Source of the DNA: Anatilimnocola aggregata
GTDB taxonomy: Bacteria > Planctomycetota > Planctomycetia > Pirellulales > Pirellulaceae
Length of the DNA: 64,000 bases
NCBI RefSeq assembly: GCF_007747655.1
Contig: NZ_CP036274.1
Coordinates: 1,736,001 to 1,800,000, forward strand
Direction of reading: 5' to 3'
Shown: piece after piece, positions 35,297 to 44,420 of the stretch
Numbering within the stretch: position 1 is the stretch's first letter
Layout of the letters: each line of letters begins with the position of its first letter
Notes under the pieces: generated by a model
The model's input: the letters and a program-made list of their open reading frames with translations, nothing else
Database searches by the model: none
Told to the model about the DNA's origin: nothing
Program-made: the position numbers and the translations under genes

Positions 35297-36318
35297 TCGC
35301 CACGTGGCAACTCGAGCGCAACACAGCGCTACTTACTCCTGATCCGCAAGCCGACGAGCCGCTGCTGATTTTGATACCGGTCTTTAACGACTGGAGTGTC
35401 GTCAGCTTGCTCTTGCCAAAGATTGATGCCGCCCTGCAGGCAGCCCAGCGGACGTGCGAAGTGCTGCTGGTCGACGATGGTTCGACCCTGCCCGCCGAAG
35501 GTGCGCTGAATCTGCCCGATTTCGAAGCGATTCAAACGGTCGATATTCTGGAACTCGCGCGGAACCTGGGGCATCAACGGGCAATTGCGATTGGCCTGAC
35601 GTGGATACGCGATCATCGGCCGACGCGCACCGTCGTGGTGACCGATGGCGACGGTGAGGATAATCCCGCCGATATTCCCCGCTTGCTCGAAAGGTTCGAT
35701 GAAACGGGCAAACGCAAGATCGTGTTTGGCGCTCGCACCCGCCGCAGCGAACACTGGACCTTTCAGGTCGGTTATCGCAGCTATCAGTTGCTCCACCTGG
35801 TTCTCACCGGCCAGCGCGTGCGAGTGGGCAACTTCAGCGTGATTCCGCCGCGGGCTGTCGCGCGGCTCGCGGTCATTAGCGAAGTCTGGAATCACTACGC
35901 GGCGGCGGTATTTAACTCGCGCATCGAGTACGACATGGTGCCCAGTGCGCGCTGCAAGCGCTTGGGTGGCGCGTCAAAAATGAACTTCATTTCGCTGGTG
36001 GTGCACGGCCTGAGTGCGCTGTCGATCTTCAGTCACGTGATCGGTGTGCGACTGCTCATTGCCACGATGGTTCTGATCTGCGGTACGCTCGTCGGGTTTG
36101 GACTGGCGGCCGGAATGAGCGCGATCGAAGGGCAATCAATGCCAGCGTGGATTCCGCTGCTGATGATCCTCATGCTCGCGATTCTCGCGCAGCAAGCGTT
36201 TCTCGCAGTGGCCTTCATCCTGCAGGTTCTCAGCAGTCGTCAGGGAACAAGCTTTGTTCCGCTCCGCGACTATCACTGCTTTGTCGCGCAACTTCACTCC
36301 GTTTATCGCCGGTCGTAA
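35293..36318 (+). CDS. GT2 family glycosyltransferase, DPM1/GtrB-like
   Basis: A 341-residue membrane-anchored GT2 enzyme. The GT-A core has I-L-I-P-V-F-N-D-W, V-L-L-V-D-D-G-S-T and V-V-V-T-D-G-D-G-E-D-N-P (the DxD-type metal site is D-G-D/D-G-E-D-N). Two C-terminal helices near residues 250-275 and 290-320 anchor it. Such enzymes load a sugar onto undecaprenyl or dolichyl phosphate. That product is the donor used by GT39 proteins, which matches the coupled upstream gene. ATGA overlap with the GT39 stop. Confidence 0.85.
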   Translation: MIATWQLERNTALLTPDPQADEPLLILIPVFNDWSVVSLLLPKIDAALQAAQRTCEVLLVDDGSTLPAEGALNLPDFEAIQTVDILELARNLGHQRAIAIGLTWIRDHRPTRTVVVTDGDGEDNPADIPRLLERFDETGKRKIVFGARTRRSEHWTFQVGYRSYQLLHLVLTGQRVRVGNFSVIPPRAVARLAVISEVWNHYAAAVFNSRIEYDMVPSARCKRLGGASKMNFISLVVHGLSALSIFSHVIGVRLLIATMVLICGTLVGFGLAAGMSAIEGQSMPAWIPLLMILMLAILAQQAFLAVAFILQVLSSRQGTSFVPLRDYHCFVAQLHSVYRRS

Positions 36319-36320
36319 TC

Positions 36321-37058
36321 ATGACAACCATTTACACGGTCGCACCGGCCAGCAATGAACCCTATGTGGGTACCGAGTTGGAACTCTTCTCGCGCGCGGT
36401 GAATTGGAAGGCTTACGTTCATCGGCAAATAGCGCCCTATCTCGGTTCGCGCGTGCTCGAAGTGGGCGCGGGTATCGGCACCACCACCTTGGCTCAATGC
36501 CGCAAGCCGCACACTGCCTGGCTCTGCCTGGAACCAGACCGCGGACAAGTGGCGCAGATTGACGGACTGATCGAGCGGCGCGAATTGCCGGCCTGTTGCA
36601 CCACGTTCGCTGGTTTCATCGCCGATTTGCCTGCCAGCGAGCTTTACGATTCCATCCTGTATATGGACGTGCTCGAGCATATCGAACATGATGCCGCCGA
36701 AGCCGCGCGGGCAGCGGAGCACTTGTTGCCCGGCGGGTACCTGATCGCGCTCTGCCCAGCACATCAGTCGTTGTATTCACCCTTCGATCGAGCGATTGGT
36801 CACTATCGCCGCTACTCACGTCGCTCATTAGCGGCAGCGATTCCGAGTTCGCTGCAACGAGTATCGCTGCGTTATCTCGATAGCGTCGGTCTGTGCGCTT
36901 CGTTTGCTAATCGCCTCTTGCTGAAGCAAAGCATGCCGACACCGCGGCAGATTGCTGTGTGGGATTCGTACTTTGTGCGCACCTCGCGCTGGCTCGATCC
37001 GCTCCTTTGCTATTCGCTCGGCAAGAGCGTGCTCGGGATCTGGCAAAAACCGGCCTAA
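36321..37058 (+). CDS. Class I SAM-dependent methyltransferase
   Basis: A 245-residue methyltransferase of the class I fold. SAM-binding motif I is V-L-E-V-G-A-G-I-G-T-T-T, motif II is L-E-P-D, and the fourth strand is I-L-Y-M-D-V-L-E-H-I-E-H-D, typical of Methyltransf_11/23 proteins. Starts 2 nt after the GT2 stop. A histidine-rich segment Y-S-P-F-D-R-A-I-G-H-Y-R-R-Y-S lies in the cap region. Likely third gene of the glycosyltransferase operon; the methyl acceptor may be the sugar or lipid carrier. Confidence 0.85.
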   Translation: MTTIYTVAPASNEPYVGTELELFSRAVNWKAYVHRQIAPYLGSRVLEVGAGIGTTTLAQCRKPHTAWLCLEPDRGQVAQIDGLIERRELPACCTTFAGFIADLPASELYDSILYMDVLEHIEHDAAEAARAAEHLLPGGYLIALCPAHQSLYSPFDRAIGHYRRYSRRSLAAAIPSSLQRVSLRYLDSVGLCASFANRLLLKQSMPTPRQIAVWDSYFVRTSRWLDPLLCYSLGKSVLGIWQKPA

Positions 37059-37059
37059 A

Positions 37060-37116
37060 GTGGCGTAGGCTTCCAGCCTGTGTGAAGTGGAATGACAGGC
37101 AGGATGCCTATCCCAC
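37060..37116. repeat. Palindromic intergenic repeat, copy 2
   Basis: Left arm GTGGCGTAGGCTTCCAGCCT (from 37060), right arm GACAGGCAGGATGCCTATCC, ending in CCAC (37094-37116), which pairs with AGTGG at the left. It starts 2 nt after the methyltransferase stop codon and ends directly before the stop of the convergent endonuclease-fold gene (37117). Compare copies at 23513 and 59935. Confidence 0.75.
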
Positions 37117-37992
37117 TTATTTCAAATCAAACACCGCCAATTGCGGCAAGTGATCGCTGAGGGCGAAGGAGTTTTCATCGGCGTTGTTCACGCGGAATGC
37201 TCCTTCAAACAGCGGCCGCGCTTCGACGATCTGCTTGGCGATGGGCCCGAAGGCCAGGATGTAGTCGAGCAACTTGTCAGGCGTGTCGGAGCGAAAGGTC
37301 AGGCCATCTCCCTTGCCAACTTGTTTGAAGGTGTCGATCCAACCCGCCTTCTGCCACAGCGGATATTCCGGCGGCGTGGGTTGATGGTTCAGATCGCCGA
37401 TGATGAGCATCGAGCGGCCCGCCTTTTGGTCGGCGGCCATTGTTTTCAGCATCGCCGGAATTTCCTGCAGCCGAACATCGGACTCCGGAAATGGATTCAA
37501 GTGCGCGGAGTGAACCACGAGATCGCCGGTTGGTAATTTGATCACCGCGCGCCCCCAATGCCGCGTGAACAGCTCCTTCGGCCGTTCGAAACCGAGCGGC
37601 ACATTTTGCGATTCGGTAATCTCGTACCTGCTGAGCAATGTCCCCGGCCACTTGCCGCCACTGGGAAAGCGAACATGGTGCATCTTCAACTGCTCGGCGA
37701 TCGCCTTCGTCACCGACTCGCCCGGCGATTCCGAAAAGTTGATGATGTCGGGCTCATACAGGGCCAACTCTTGCGCGAACCGCGTGGGCATCTGTCCCAG
37801 GGCCGTCGCCTTCTTGCCCTGCGCTCGTTCCTTCGGCCAACCCGTGCATTCGTACACGTTGTAAGCAATGACGCGAAGAGTTTGCTGCTTCGTCTCGTTA
37901 GCTGCTAGGAGCTGTGCGCACGAGTGTTCATCCGCGAGTACTGCAGCGCTTAGCAGGCCGGCTTGCAGCGCCTCGCGACGATTGAGTGACAT
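37117..37992 (-). CDS. Tat-exported endonuclease/exonuclease/phosphatase-fold protein
   Basis: A 291-residue protein with a Tat-like signal (M-S-L-N-R-R-E-A-L-Q-A-G-L-L-S-A-A-V, start at 37992; 38004 is an alternative start). The fold motifs are L-R-V-I-A-Y-N-V-Y, I-I-N-F-S-E-S (glutamate ligand), H-S-A-H-L-N-P, I-I-G-D-L-N-H-Q-P and the terminal S-D-H-L-P-Q. These give the metal-dependent phosphodiesterase active site. Substrate may be phospholipid, sugar phosphate or nucleic acid; export outside the cytoplasm favours the first two. Probably one transcription unit with the esterase on the same strand. Confidence 0.85.
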   Translation of the reverse strand: MSLNRREALQAGLLSAAVLADEHSCAQLLAANETKQQTLRVIAYNVYECTGWPKERAQGKKATALGQMPTRFAQELALYEPDIINFSESPGESVTKAIAEQLKMHHVRFPSGGKWPGTLLSRYEITESQNVPLGFERPKELFTRHWGRAVIKLPTGDLVVHSAHLNPFPESDVRLQEIPAMLKTMAADQKAGRSMLIIGDLNHQPTPPEYPLWQKAGWIDTFKQVGKGDGLTFRSDTPDKLLDYILAFGPIAKQIVEARPLFEGAFRVNNADENSFALSDHLPQLAVFDLK

Positions 37993-38032
37993 GCAATTTG
38001 ACATTGGGTTCTCAGGTGTTGGAGATTGCCGG

Positions 38033-38857
38033 TTACTTCTGCTTCACAAATTCCCACAGCGCTTTTGTCGGCGCATCGTCGGGTTGACCGAGTTCGGCGT
38101 TGATGGTGGTGTGGTTCTTGTCTTTCGCGGCAAAGGCTTGGGCCGGAACGCCTGCTTTTTGCAACGCTTCGGCCAGCTTGATCGCCTGCATCTTCACTTC
38201 TGGATGGTCAGCCACGTGCAGCAGCAGGAAAGGAGGAATGTGCTTGCCCTTGGCGACGTGCGTGAGCGGGGACAAATCGCGCTGGCTGGCTTCGTTGCCA
38301 AACTTGTTCTTGTAGATGTTGGCCCGCCGCTCTTCGACGGTCGCAATTTGCAGCGGTACGTCGTAGGTATCTCCATCGACTGGCACGCAGCCTCGAATGA
38401 TCTCTAGCGACAGCCCTTCTTTCTTCAGCAGGCGGTCGTCGGTGCAAACTAACGCTGCCAATTGCGCGCCGGCAGAATGTCCCATCACATAGATCTTGTT
38501 GCCATTCCCGCCCAGTTCCGCTGCGTGATCGTGAGTCCAGCGAATTCCCTGGGCAATGTCCGCAGCCATCTCTTCGATCTTCACCGTGGGCCACAGTCGA
38601 TAGTTGGTCGAGACAAACACAAAGCCCGCATCGGCAAACGCCTGCGGCTTCAGTTGCACCTGGCTCTTATCGCCCGCCTGCCAGCCGCCGCCATGAATCC
38701 AAAACACAATCGGCAAATTCTTCGCGCCGGATGGTGCGTACACATCGAGCACATGCCGCTCGTGCTGCGAATTTGTGTAGCGGACATCCTTCTTCACGAC
38801 GGGCTCCGCCGCGAGCGTGGATGAAGCGAGTAACAAAGCCACCAGCGCGGTCTTCAT
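38033..38857 (-). CDS. Exported alpha/beta hydrolase (carboxylesterase-like)
   Basis: A 274-residue exported esterase/lipase-fold protein. Signal peptide residues 1-17 (cut after L-A-A). H-G-G-G is the oxyanion-hole motif, G-H-S-A-G the nucleophile elbow; an acid near V-A-D-H-P-E and the histidine in K-N-H-T-T-I-N complete the site. The group covers acetyl-xylan-type and short-ester hydrolases. The ATG at 38857 fits the signal peptide; a longer frame to 39043 does not. Confidence 0.85.
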   Translation of the reverse strand: MKTALVALLLASSTLAAEPVVKKDVRYTNSQHERHVLDVYAPSGAKNLPIVFWIHGGGWQAGDKSQVQLKPQAFADAGFVFVSTNYRLWPTVKIEEMAADIAQGIRWTHDHAAELGGNGNKIYVMGHSAGAQLAALVCTDDRLLKKEGLSLEIIRGCVPVDGDTYDVPLQIATVEERRANIYKNKFGNEASQRDLSPLTHVAKGKHIPPFLLLHVADHPEVKMQAIKLAEALQKAGVPAQAFAAKDKNHTTINAELGQPDDAPTKALWEFVKQK

Positions 38858-39043
38858 GGCAGGAAACTCCGGCAGTCGAGTAAAATGGAAGGCAGCGAGG
38901 GGCGACGCATCGCCACATCGCAGCCCAGAGTCTAACGCGTTCGGCCATAGCGAGCCAGCAACTGCGCCGCGGTGCCCAAGCTGGCAGCCAATGGCTAGAA
39001 TGGCCCGATCATTCTTCGAGTTCGAAAGAACGGAGTCCTGCAC

Positions 39044-39478
39044 TTGAAGCTGCTATTTCTGTGTACGGGCAACTACTACCGCAGTCGCTATGCCGAGATT
39101 CTGTTCAATGCTCAGGCCGAGAGACTGGGACTTCCCTGGCGAGCGGAGTCGCGCGGGCTGGCACTTGATCCGCGGAATCCGGGGCCAATGTCACGGCACA
39201 CGATGGCTGCCCTACGCGAGGAGGCTATTCAGTTCGAGGAGCATTTGCGTTTGCCTTTGCCAGTAACCGCGGGCGACTTTGCCGCTGCCGATAAAGTAGT
39301 GGCCGTGAAGGAAGCCGAACATCGCCAACTGATCGAGAGTCAATTTGCCGAATGGCTGCCGCGAGTCGAGTTCTGGCACGTACACGATGTTGACTACTGT
39401 GGTCCGGAAGAAGCGTTGCCGCACTTGCAGCGCGAAGTCGCTTCGCTCGTCGAAAGACTGCGCAGTGACCAGACCTAG
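39044..39478 (+). CDS. Low-molecular-weight protein tyrosine phosphatase-like
   Basis: A 144-residue protein with the LMW-PTP loop C7-T-G-N-Y-Y-R13-S near the N-terminus (CX5R). A late acidic residue, in V-H-D-V-D-Y-C, is a candidate general acid. Start is TTG at 39044 with GGAG at 39032. Such enzymes dephosphorylate tyrosine in kinase-regulated proteins or arsenate; no partner kinase or arsenic gene is nearby. Its last 4 bases overlap the 3' end of the convergent Cys-rich lipoprotein gene. Confidence 0.82.
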   Translation: MKLLFLCTGNYYRSRYAEILFNAQAERLGLPWRAESRGLALDPRNPGPMSRHTMAALREEAIQFEEHLRLPLPVTAGDFAAADKVVAVKEAEHRQLIESQFAEWLPRVEFWHVHDVDYCGPEEALPHLQREVASLVERLRSDQT

Positions 39479-39825
39479 TGAGCGAACGTTGGTCCCGTGG
39501 GCACAGCCGAGTAATCGGCGGGCGGAATCTCGAAGACGGGTCGCGCGGGAACTGGGTGAAAGTGCGGCACGGGCGGAGTGATCGGGGCGGGGCGCGGTGG
39601 TTGCTTCCAATAGTTCCAGTGATGATGCAACGCGCCATGCAAACGACACCCGACGCCGCCTCGGCAACCTGCATGCTGGCAGCCTTGACCGCAGGATTCA
39701 GGGGGGCAAACAGCTGGCTGACAAACGCCGGGCTGGCACATGGGGCGCGGCGCGCAGCAAGGGTGACAGCAGCCCGAGAGAGCGGCGATCAACACGAGCG
39801 CGATGCTGGCGAAGCGGTTGTGCAT
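39475..39825 (-). CDS. Cysteine-rich putative lipoprotein
   Basis: A 116-residue protein with an N-terminal hydrophobic stretch (S-I-A-L-V-L-I-A-A-L) and a lipobox-like L-S-G-C-C. The next 45 residues are cysteine-rich, with C-C, C-x4-C, C-x5-C and C-x3-C spacing (about 11 cysteines in 46 residues) and several histidines. The tail is Pro-rich (P-R-P-A-P-I-T-P-P-V-P). It could bind metal or be a surface cross-linked protein; no family recognised. It overlaps the phosphatase gene by 4 nt at the 3' end. Confidence 0.65.
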   Translation of the reverse strand: MHNRFASIALVLIAALSGCCHPCCAPRPMCQPGVCQPAVCPPESCGQGCQHAGCRGGVGCRLHGALHHHWNYWKQPPRPAPITPPVPHFHPVPARPVFEIPPADYSAVPTGPTFAH

Positions 39826-39970
39826 GGTCGAAAAGCGGTAGTTGTCCGTACATCAACGCCAAACGCGGCGCGGTACCTACCAAGCAAGCATCGGCAAAAA
39901 TGGCCGCAGAATTGATTTAATCCGCACAGCTTGCCGGCTCGAAGTGCTAGCGAGTATGTGGAGCAGCCGA

Positions 39971-41164
39971 TTAGACAGGTTTTTTCTCGTCGCTCTTTGC
40001 CGGCGGCTTCTCAATCACCATTTGCAAAAACTGCATCACCAAAAAGATGGCGAGCGGAATGACGAGCCCCAGCGGCCACAGTCGCCAGACGGCCCAGTTG
40101 CGTAGCGGCAGTTGCAGCCCTTCGACCAGACTGACGACGAACACGGTAAACAGAATCATCATCAACAGCACGCAGCCGCCACTGGCCATGACCCCTTTGA
40201 AGTTGTTCTCCTCCGATTGCTCAACCTGCGACAGCTCGATAGTGCGTCCCCGCTGCAGACTTTTCTCTATCGCGGCCACTGCTTCCAAGCTGCTGGCCGC
40301 AATGATCCAACCAAGATCGCTATCCTTATCGTCTGGGTGTTCCAGTCGCCTCAATAACCCAGTCAGATCTGCGGACTCGCTGTTCGCGTTACAGATGAAC
40401 TTAGCCGTATCGCCTGCCCGTTGAACTTGCACGCGGCAATCCGCGGTGGCATCGGCTTCCTTGGTATCGCGGCGAGCTATTTCCCAGCGGATGGTGATGC
40501 CCCGGTCAGTTTCGATTTGCACCGAGAACCGTGACCAGGCCGACGAATTGAGTTCATCGCGGGGCGTTCCTGAGGGTGGTCCACCGAGCGCATTCACATG
40601 CCTGATGTTTCCCACAAAGGTCGTAATCAAGTGACAATCGCGAGCGAGCGCGGCCAACACGTTCGGCCTGCTTCGAATCGGAACCTCTCTCGACCAGATG
40701 ACTTGCTCTACGTCTGCACTCTTATCCCGCAAGTTACTCGACAATTCGTGCCACACCGGCAGATACAAACCCGGGAACCAGACCGAAATCAAGCCTTTCC
40801 CCTCGCGCCGCAACATTTCGATTTCGTAGCCATCGAGCAGGTCAGCAGCTGGATGCGAGACGAGAAGATTCACGCCAGCCTGCGCGAGCTTCTTCAATTG
40901 ATCGACACGGCGGACTTGCGGATCGAGGCCATCGGCTGCCATGTGCAAATTGCGAGGACTGGCGGCGATGACCCAATCGATGTCGTCGCGCACGAGGAGC
41001 GATTCCCAGTTGTCGCTCCGCTCAACGCTGGGCAGCAGGGCATTCAAGGGGAGGCGGCGCTCGTCGGCGTCATAGGCCGCGACGATGGTATGCCCGGAAT
41101 CGGCAGGGAGTTCCCGCAGTAGTGCCTTGAGCTCGTCGTCGCTACCTAACAGGGCCAGTCGCAT
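39971..41164 (-). CDS. Gfo/Idh-like Rossmann protein with C-terminal membrane helices
   Basis: A 397-residue protein. The N-terminus M-R-L-A-L-L-G-S-D-D-E-L and V-I-A-A-S-P-R-N-L-H-M resemble the Gfo/Idh/MocA nucleotide-binding domain, with L-V-S-H-P-A-A near the usual catalytic E-K-P position, but the E-K-P is absent. The middle has no recognised motif. Two transmembrane helices lie near residues 325-345 and 358-380, with a charged C-terminus K-S-D-E-K-K. This is an atypical membrane-anchored version, so dehydrogenase activity is doubtful. Confidence 0.6.
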   Translation of the reverse strand: MRLALLGSDDELKALLRELPADSGHTIVAAYDADERRLPLNALLPSVERSDNWESLLVRDDIDWVIAASPRNLHMAADGLDPQVRRVDQLKKLAQAGVNLLVSHPAADLLDGYEIEMLRREGKGLISVWFPGLYLPVWHELSSNLRDKSADVEQVIWSREVPIRSRPNVLAALARDCHLITTFVGNIRHVNALGGPPSGTPRDELNSSAWSRFSVQIETDRGITIRWEIARRDTKEADATADCRVQVQRAGDTAKFICNANSESADLTGLLRRLEHPDDKDSDLGWIIAASSLEAVAAIEKSLQRGRTIELSQVEQSEENNFKGVMASGGCVLLMMILFTVFVVSLVEGLQLPLRNWAVWRLWPLGLVIPLAIFLVMQFLQMVIEKPPAKSDEKKPV

Positions 41165-41209
41165 GGGTGATTTGCAGAGTTGTGAAGGAGCCAGTTCATT
41201 TAGCAGAGC

Positions 41210-42004
41210 CTACAACCGTCGAATGTGAAAGCCGCCATCGATGTGAATTCGTTCGCCCGTGCTAAAGGGCAACGTGCCTCCGGCGAGCATGCTGACCGCA
41301 GCCGCGACATCGCCGGGCTGCCCCCAGCGACGAATGGGGGACATGCCGTCGGCAATCAGTTTGTCGTACTTTTCCTGTACGGGAGCGGTCATGTCGCTGG
41401 CGATCACGCCAGGGCAAACTTCGTAGACGCGAATTTGGTCGTCGGCCAGGCGAGTGGCGAGCAACCAGGTCATCATTTGCATGGCCGCTTTTGCCATGCA
41501 GTAATCGGCGCGATTGGTCGACACGGCAAACGCCGAGATCGATGAAATGTTGATAATCGTCGCGCGCTCGATCGTGGCCGCTTGCACCAGGCGAACCATC
41601 TCGCGCGCAGCACCTTGCGCGAGAAAGAAAGGCCCTTTGAGATTGGTCGCGAAGACCTGGTCCCAACTCTCTTCCGTCGCTTCGAGCAGATCCTTGCGCC
41701 CCGGTGACGTGATGCCCGCGTTATTCACCAGCGCATCAAGCCGGCCGAAGTGCTGCAGCGTTTCGGCGACCAGGCGCTGGCGATCTGCGGTGACGCCGAT
41801 ATCGGCCTGCACGACAAAGGCGTCACCCCCGGTGGATTGGATGGCCGCCGCCACTTCGTCCGCAGCATCGCGACGACTGAAATAGTTAATAACCACCGCG
41901 AAGCCGTCGGCAGCAAGCCGCTCGGCAATCGAGCGGCCAATGCCACGACTGCCACCGGTGACGATGGCGACGGGACGAGAAGAAACAGTGCTGACAGCAG
42001 ACAT
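41210..42004 (-). CDS. SDR family oxidoreductase, 3-ketoacyl-ACP-reductase-like
   Basis: A 264-residue SDR. T-G-G-S-R-G-I-G near residue 16, N-N-A-G-I near 95, catalytic S in I-N-I-S-S-I-S and Y-C-M-A-K; C-terminal G-E-R-I-H-I-D-G-G. All classical residues are present, so it is active-looking. Start at 42004 (M-S-A-V-S) chosen over an upstream frame to 42019. The leftward run continues with the membrane-anchored Gfo/Idh-like gene. Substrate unknown. Confidence 0.9.
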   Translation of the reverse strand: MSAVSTVSSRPVAIVTGGSRGIGRSIAERLAADGFAVVINYFSRRDAADEVAAAIQSTGGDAFVVQADIGVTADRQRLVAETLQHFGRLDALVNNAGITSPGRKDLLEATEESWDQVFATNLKGPFFLAQGAAREMVRLVQAATIERATIINISSISAFAVSTNRADYCMAKAAMQMMTWLLATRLADDQIRVYEVCPGVIASDMTAPVQEKYDKLIADGMSPIRRWGQPGDVAAAVSMLAGGTLPFSTGERIHIDGGFHIRRL

Positions 42005-42193
42005 GATGCCCAATCGCAAAAGGAGCTAGGAAGAATCAGGCTCATCATCATAACGAAGTCGTCAACCCGCGTCGGCAGGCCGAGCGACGACTCCTACACC
42101 AGGTTGCTCTCCTTGCCGATCCGGCTGCGCTGCGATTAAGTTTGGGGGAATGTCAGCGGAATTGCCGCCGACTCAGCTGGCGCTAGTATCAAC

Positions 42194-43516
42194 ATGAAAC
42201 AATCCAATCCCGATGCATCGCCCATCGCGGTCAATGAACCTTTGCCAGTTCCAGCGACACCCGGCGGCTATTTTTCTGCGATGATCGTGGTCTGCGCGGC
42301 TGCCCTGGTGATGGCGGCTACGATTCCCGGTCGTACGCAGGGTCTGGCGCTGATTACGAATCGCCTGCTCTCCGATTTTCCGCAGCTGACCGATGACCAG
42401 TTCTCGTGGATCAATTTTTGGGCCACGATCATCGGCGGTCTCTTTTGCGTCCCGTGCGGCTGGCTGCTCGATCGCGTTGCTCCCAAGTACATTGTGCTGG
42501 CGACGATGGGAACGCTCGCGCTGGTGACAATCGGCATGTCGACGGCAACGGATGCTCGAACGCTCGGCATCTACATCACCCTCACTCGCGGGCTGGGGCA
42601 GAGCATGCTCTCGGTGGTCAGCATCACGCTGATGGCCAAGTGGTTTCGCAAGGACTCGTCGGTCGCCATGGGCAGCTATGCCGTTGTGATGACCATGCTG
42701 ATGGTGGTGGGCTTTGGACTGCTGCAAGGCAAGGTCGTGACTGCAGGCTGGCGGCCCATGTGGGCCTCGCTCGGCTGGGCGCTACTCATGATGACGCCCA
42801 TCGCGGCGCTGTTCAGTTGGCCAGTCACGGCGGGTCGTCAAGCTGCTGATGCCGCGGCAGTTCCCTCCGGCAGCGCGTCGCTGCGCAAGGCGCTGGGCAC
42901 GAGTTGCTTCTGGGTCTTCTCGCTCAGCATCTCGCTGTTCGGACTGGTGAGTTCCGGAGTCTCGCTCTACCAAGTCAAAATCTTTGATTCGATTGGTCTC
43001 GACGAAAAAGTGTTTCACGTCTGCCAGTTGATTGGTCTCGGAATCGGCTTGCTCTCGAATTTCATCACCGGCTGGCTGGCACGGAAAACCTCCCTGTCGT
43101 TCCTGCTCGGACTGGCGATGGCGGTGTTCGCTGCGTCACTGATTACGTTGCCCCTCCTCCGTACTCCGGGCCAAGCCTACACGCAGGCCGTAGTGCATGC
43201 CTTTTCTGGCGGCGCGATTGTGGTGCTGTTTTACATGATTTGGGTCCATTCCTTCGGCCCGAAGTACGTGGGCGAAATCCAAGGGGCCGTGCAGTGGATG
43301 ACTGTGATTGCCTCAGCCTTCGGGCCGCCCGTCATCACGGAAGGGCGCGACCTGCTGGGGAGTTATCAGGCGATCATCTGGCTGCTCAGCGCATTGGCCG
43401 GAGCACTTGCCTTGGCAGCGTTTGTCACTCACGTTCCGGTGGCGAAACGGGGTGACTGGTCGGTGCTCGATCCAATGCCGACCAAGGGCTATGGGCTGTC
43501 GCAGGAGGCGAATTGA
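42194..43516 (+). CDS. MFS transporter
   Basis: A 440-residue major facilitator with twelve predicted hydrophobic segments. The loop between helices 2 and 3 reads G-W-L-L-D-R-V-A-P-K-Y, a form of the MFS motif G-x-x-x-D-R. The rest resembles monocarboxylate/oxalate-formate antiporter-like members. The substrate cannot be told. The gene stands alone between a leftward SDR and a rightward hypothetical. Confidence 0.85.
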   Translation: MKQSNPDASPIAVNEPLPVPATPGGYFSAMIVVCAAALVMAATIPGRTQGLALITNRLLSDFPQLTDDQFSWINFWATIIGGLFCVPCGWLLDRVAPKYIVLATMGTLALVTIGMSTATDARTLGIYITLTRGLGQSMLSVVSITLMAKWFRKDSSVAMGSYAVVMTMLMVVGFGLLQGKVVTAGWRPMWASLGWALLMMTPIAALFSWPVTAGRQAADAAAVPSGSASLRKALGTSCFWVFSLSISLFGLVSSGVSLYQVKIFDSIGLDEKVFHVCQLIGLGIGLLSNFITGWLARKTSLSFLLGLAMAVFAASLITLPLLRTPGQAYTQAVVHAFSGGAIVVLFYMIWVHSFGPKYVGEIQGAVQWMTVIASAFGPPVITEGRDLLGSYQAIIWLLSALAGALALAAFVTHVPVAKRGDWSVLDPMPTKGYGLSQEAN

Positions 43517-43600
43517 ATTGCTGTGATTCAGCAAGTGAGTGGCTGGGCAGTGGGCAACTTCAGCCCGGTTCTAAAAGCAAATGGGCGATTGAGAAAAGCT

Positions 43601-44413
43601 ATGAGCGACAACAAAATCCGAATCCTAGTCACCTTCATCGACGATTCCGATGATGAGCCACTAGGCGAAGTCAAACTTCCGCCCGAGCAACTGCCCGAAT
43701 CGTTTGCGGAAGAGACGACGCTTCATCTAGACGATGACGACTGGCTGGTCGTCGCGGCCGATCCGCTCACGCGCGCGGAGTTCACCCAAACCAAAAAGCT
43801 GACGCTCCGCCTCAGCCGCGTCGAGAAGATCGATCCTGCGACAATTCTCTACAGCCTCCCGTCGATCACCAACGAACTTCCCGCTTGTGGCGACCGCCCC
43901 CTCACCGGCCACGAGTTGGCAATGCTCGATGATAACTGGCGGCAGTTCGAACTGGTCTCGCAATGTTTCTCGGCTCAGATCGATGAAGAACTGGCTGCCA
44001 TCCAAGCGATTCACGAACAGGAATCAACCGGCGCGGGCTGGCGCAAGGTTCATGTTCGCAAGCATCCCGAGACACCGATTGACGGTTTTCTATCGCTTAG
44101 CGACTTACTCGCTGCATTTGCCATTGCCAGTCCCGAGGGGCTGACGTTTCACGGGGCCGCGACCCGCGTCGAAGCGGGCTTTGCATTCACGGCCAGCGAT
44201 GGTCAGGCCTGCTATGGCCTCGCTCCCGGCGGGATGGTCACGGTGCTGGGTATTGCGCAAACTTCGTTGCCGACATTGCCGGAGGAGTCGATCACCAGGT
44301 TGGCTGCGGTGGCTGAGAAGTTCGATCTCGAACTCGTGCAATGGTGCCGCTGTGCGCGGGCCACTGCCGACCAACCTCTCTTTCGCCAACTCCTCACGGA
44401 AAATGCGGAGTAG
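43601..44413 (+). CDS. Conserved hypothetical protein
   Basis: A 270-residue acidic protein starting M-S-D-N-K-I-R-I-L-V-T-F-I-D-D-S-D-D-E-P. ATG 43601 follows GAGAAAAGCT; a longer frame from 43523 is less likely. It has an N-terminal beta-like half and a C-terminal domain with F-H-G-A-A-T-R-V-E-A-G-F-A-F and G-L-A-P-G-G-M-V-T-V-L-G. No signal peptide or membrane segment, no catalytic motif recognised. It precedes the GNAT gene by 7 nt, suggesting co-transcription. Confidence 0.65.
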   Translation: MSDNKIRILVTFIDDSDDEPLGEVKLPPEQLPESFAEETTLHLDDDDWLVVAADPLTRAEFTQTKKLTLRLSRVEKIDPATILYSLPSITNELPACGDRPLTGHELAMLDDNWRQFELVSQCFSAQIDEELAAIQAIHEQESTGAGWRKVHVRKHPETPIDGFLSLSDLLAAFAIASPEGLTFHGAATRVEAGFAFTASDGQACYGLAPGGMVTVLGIAQTSLPTLPEESITRLAAVAEKFDLELVQWCRCARATADQPLFRQLLTENAE

Positions 44414-44420
44414 GTACACG

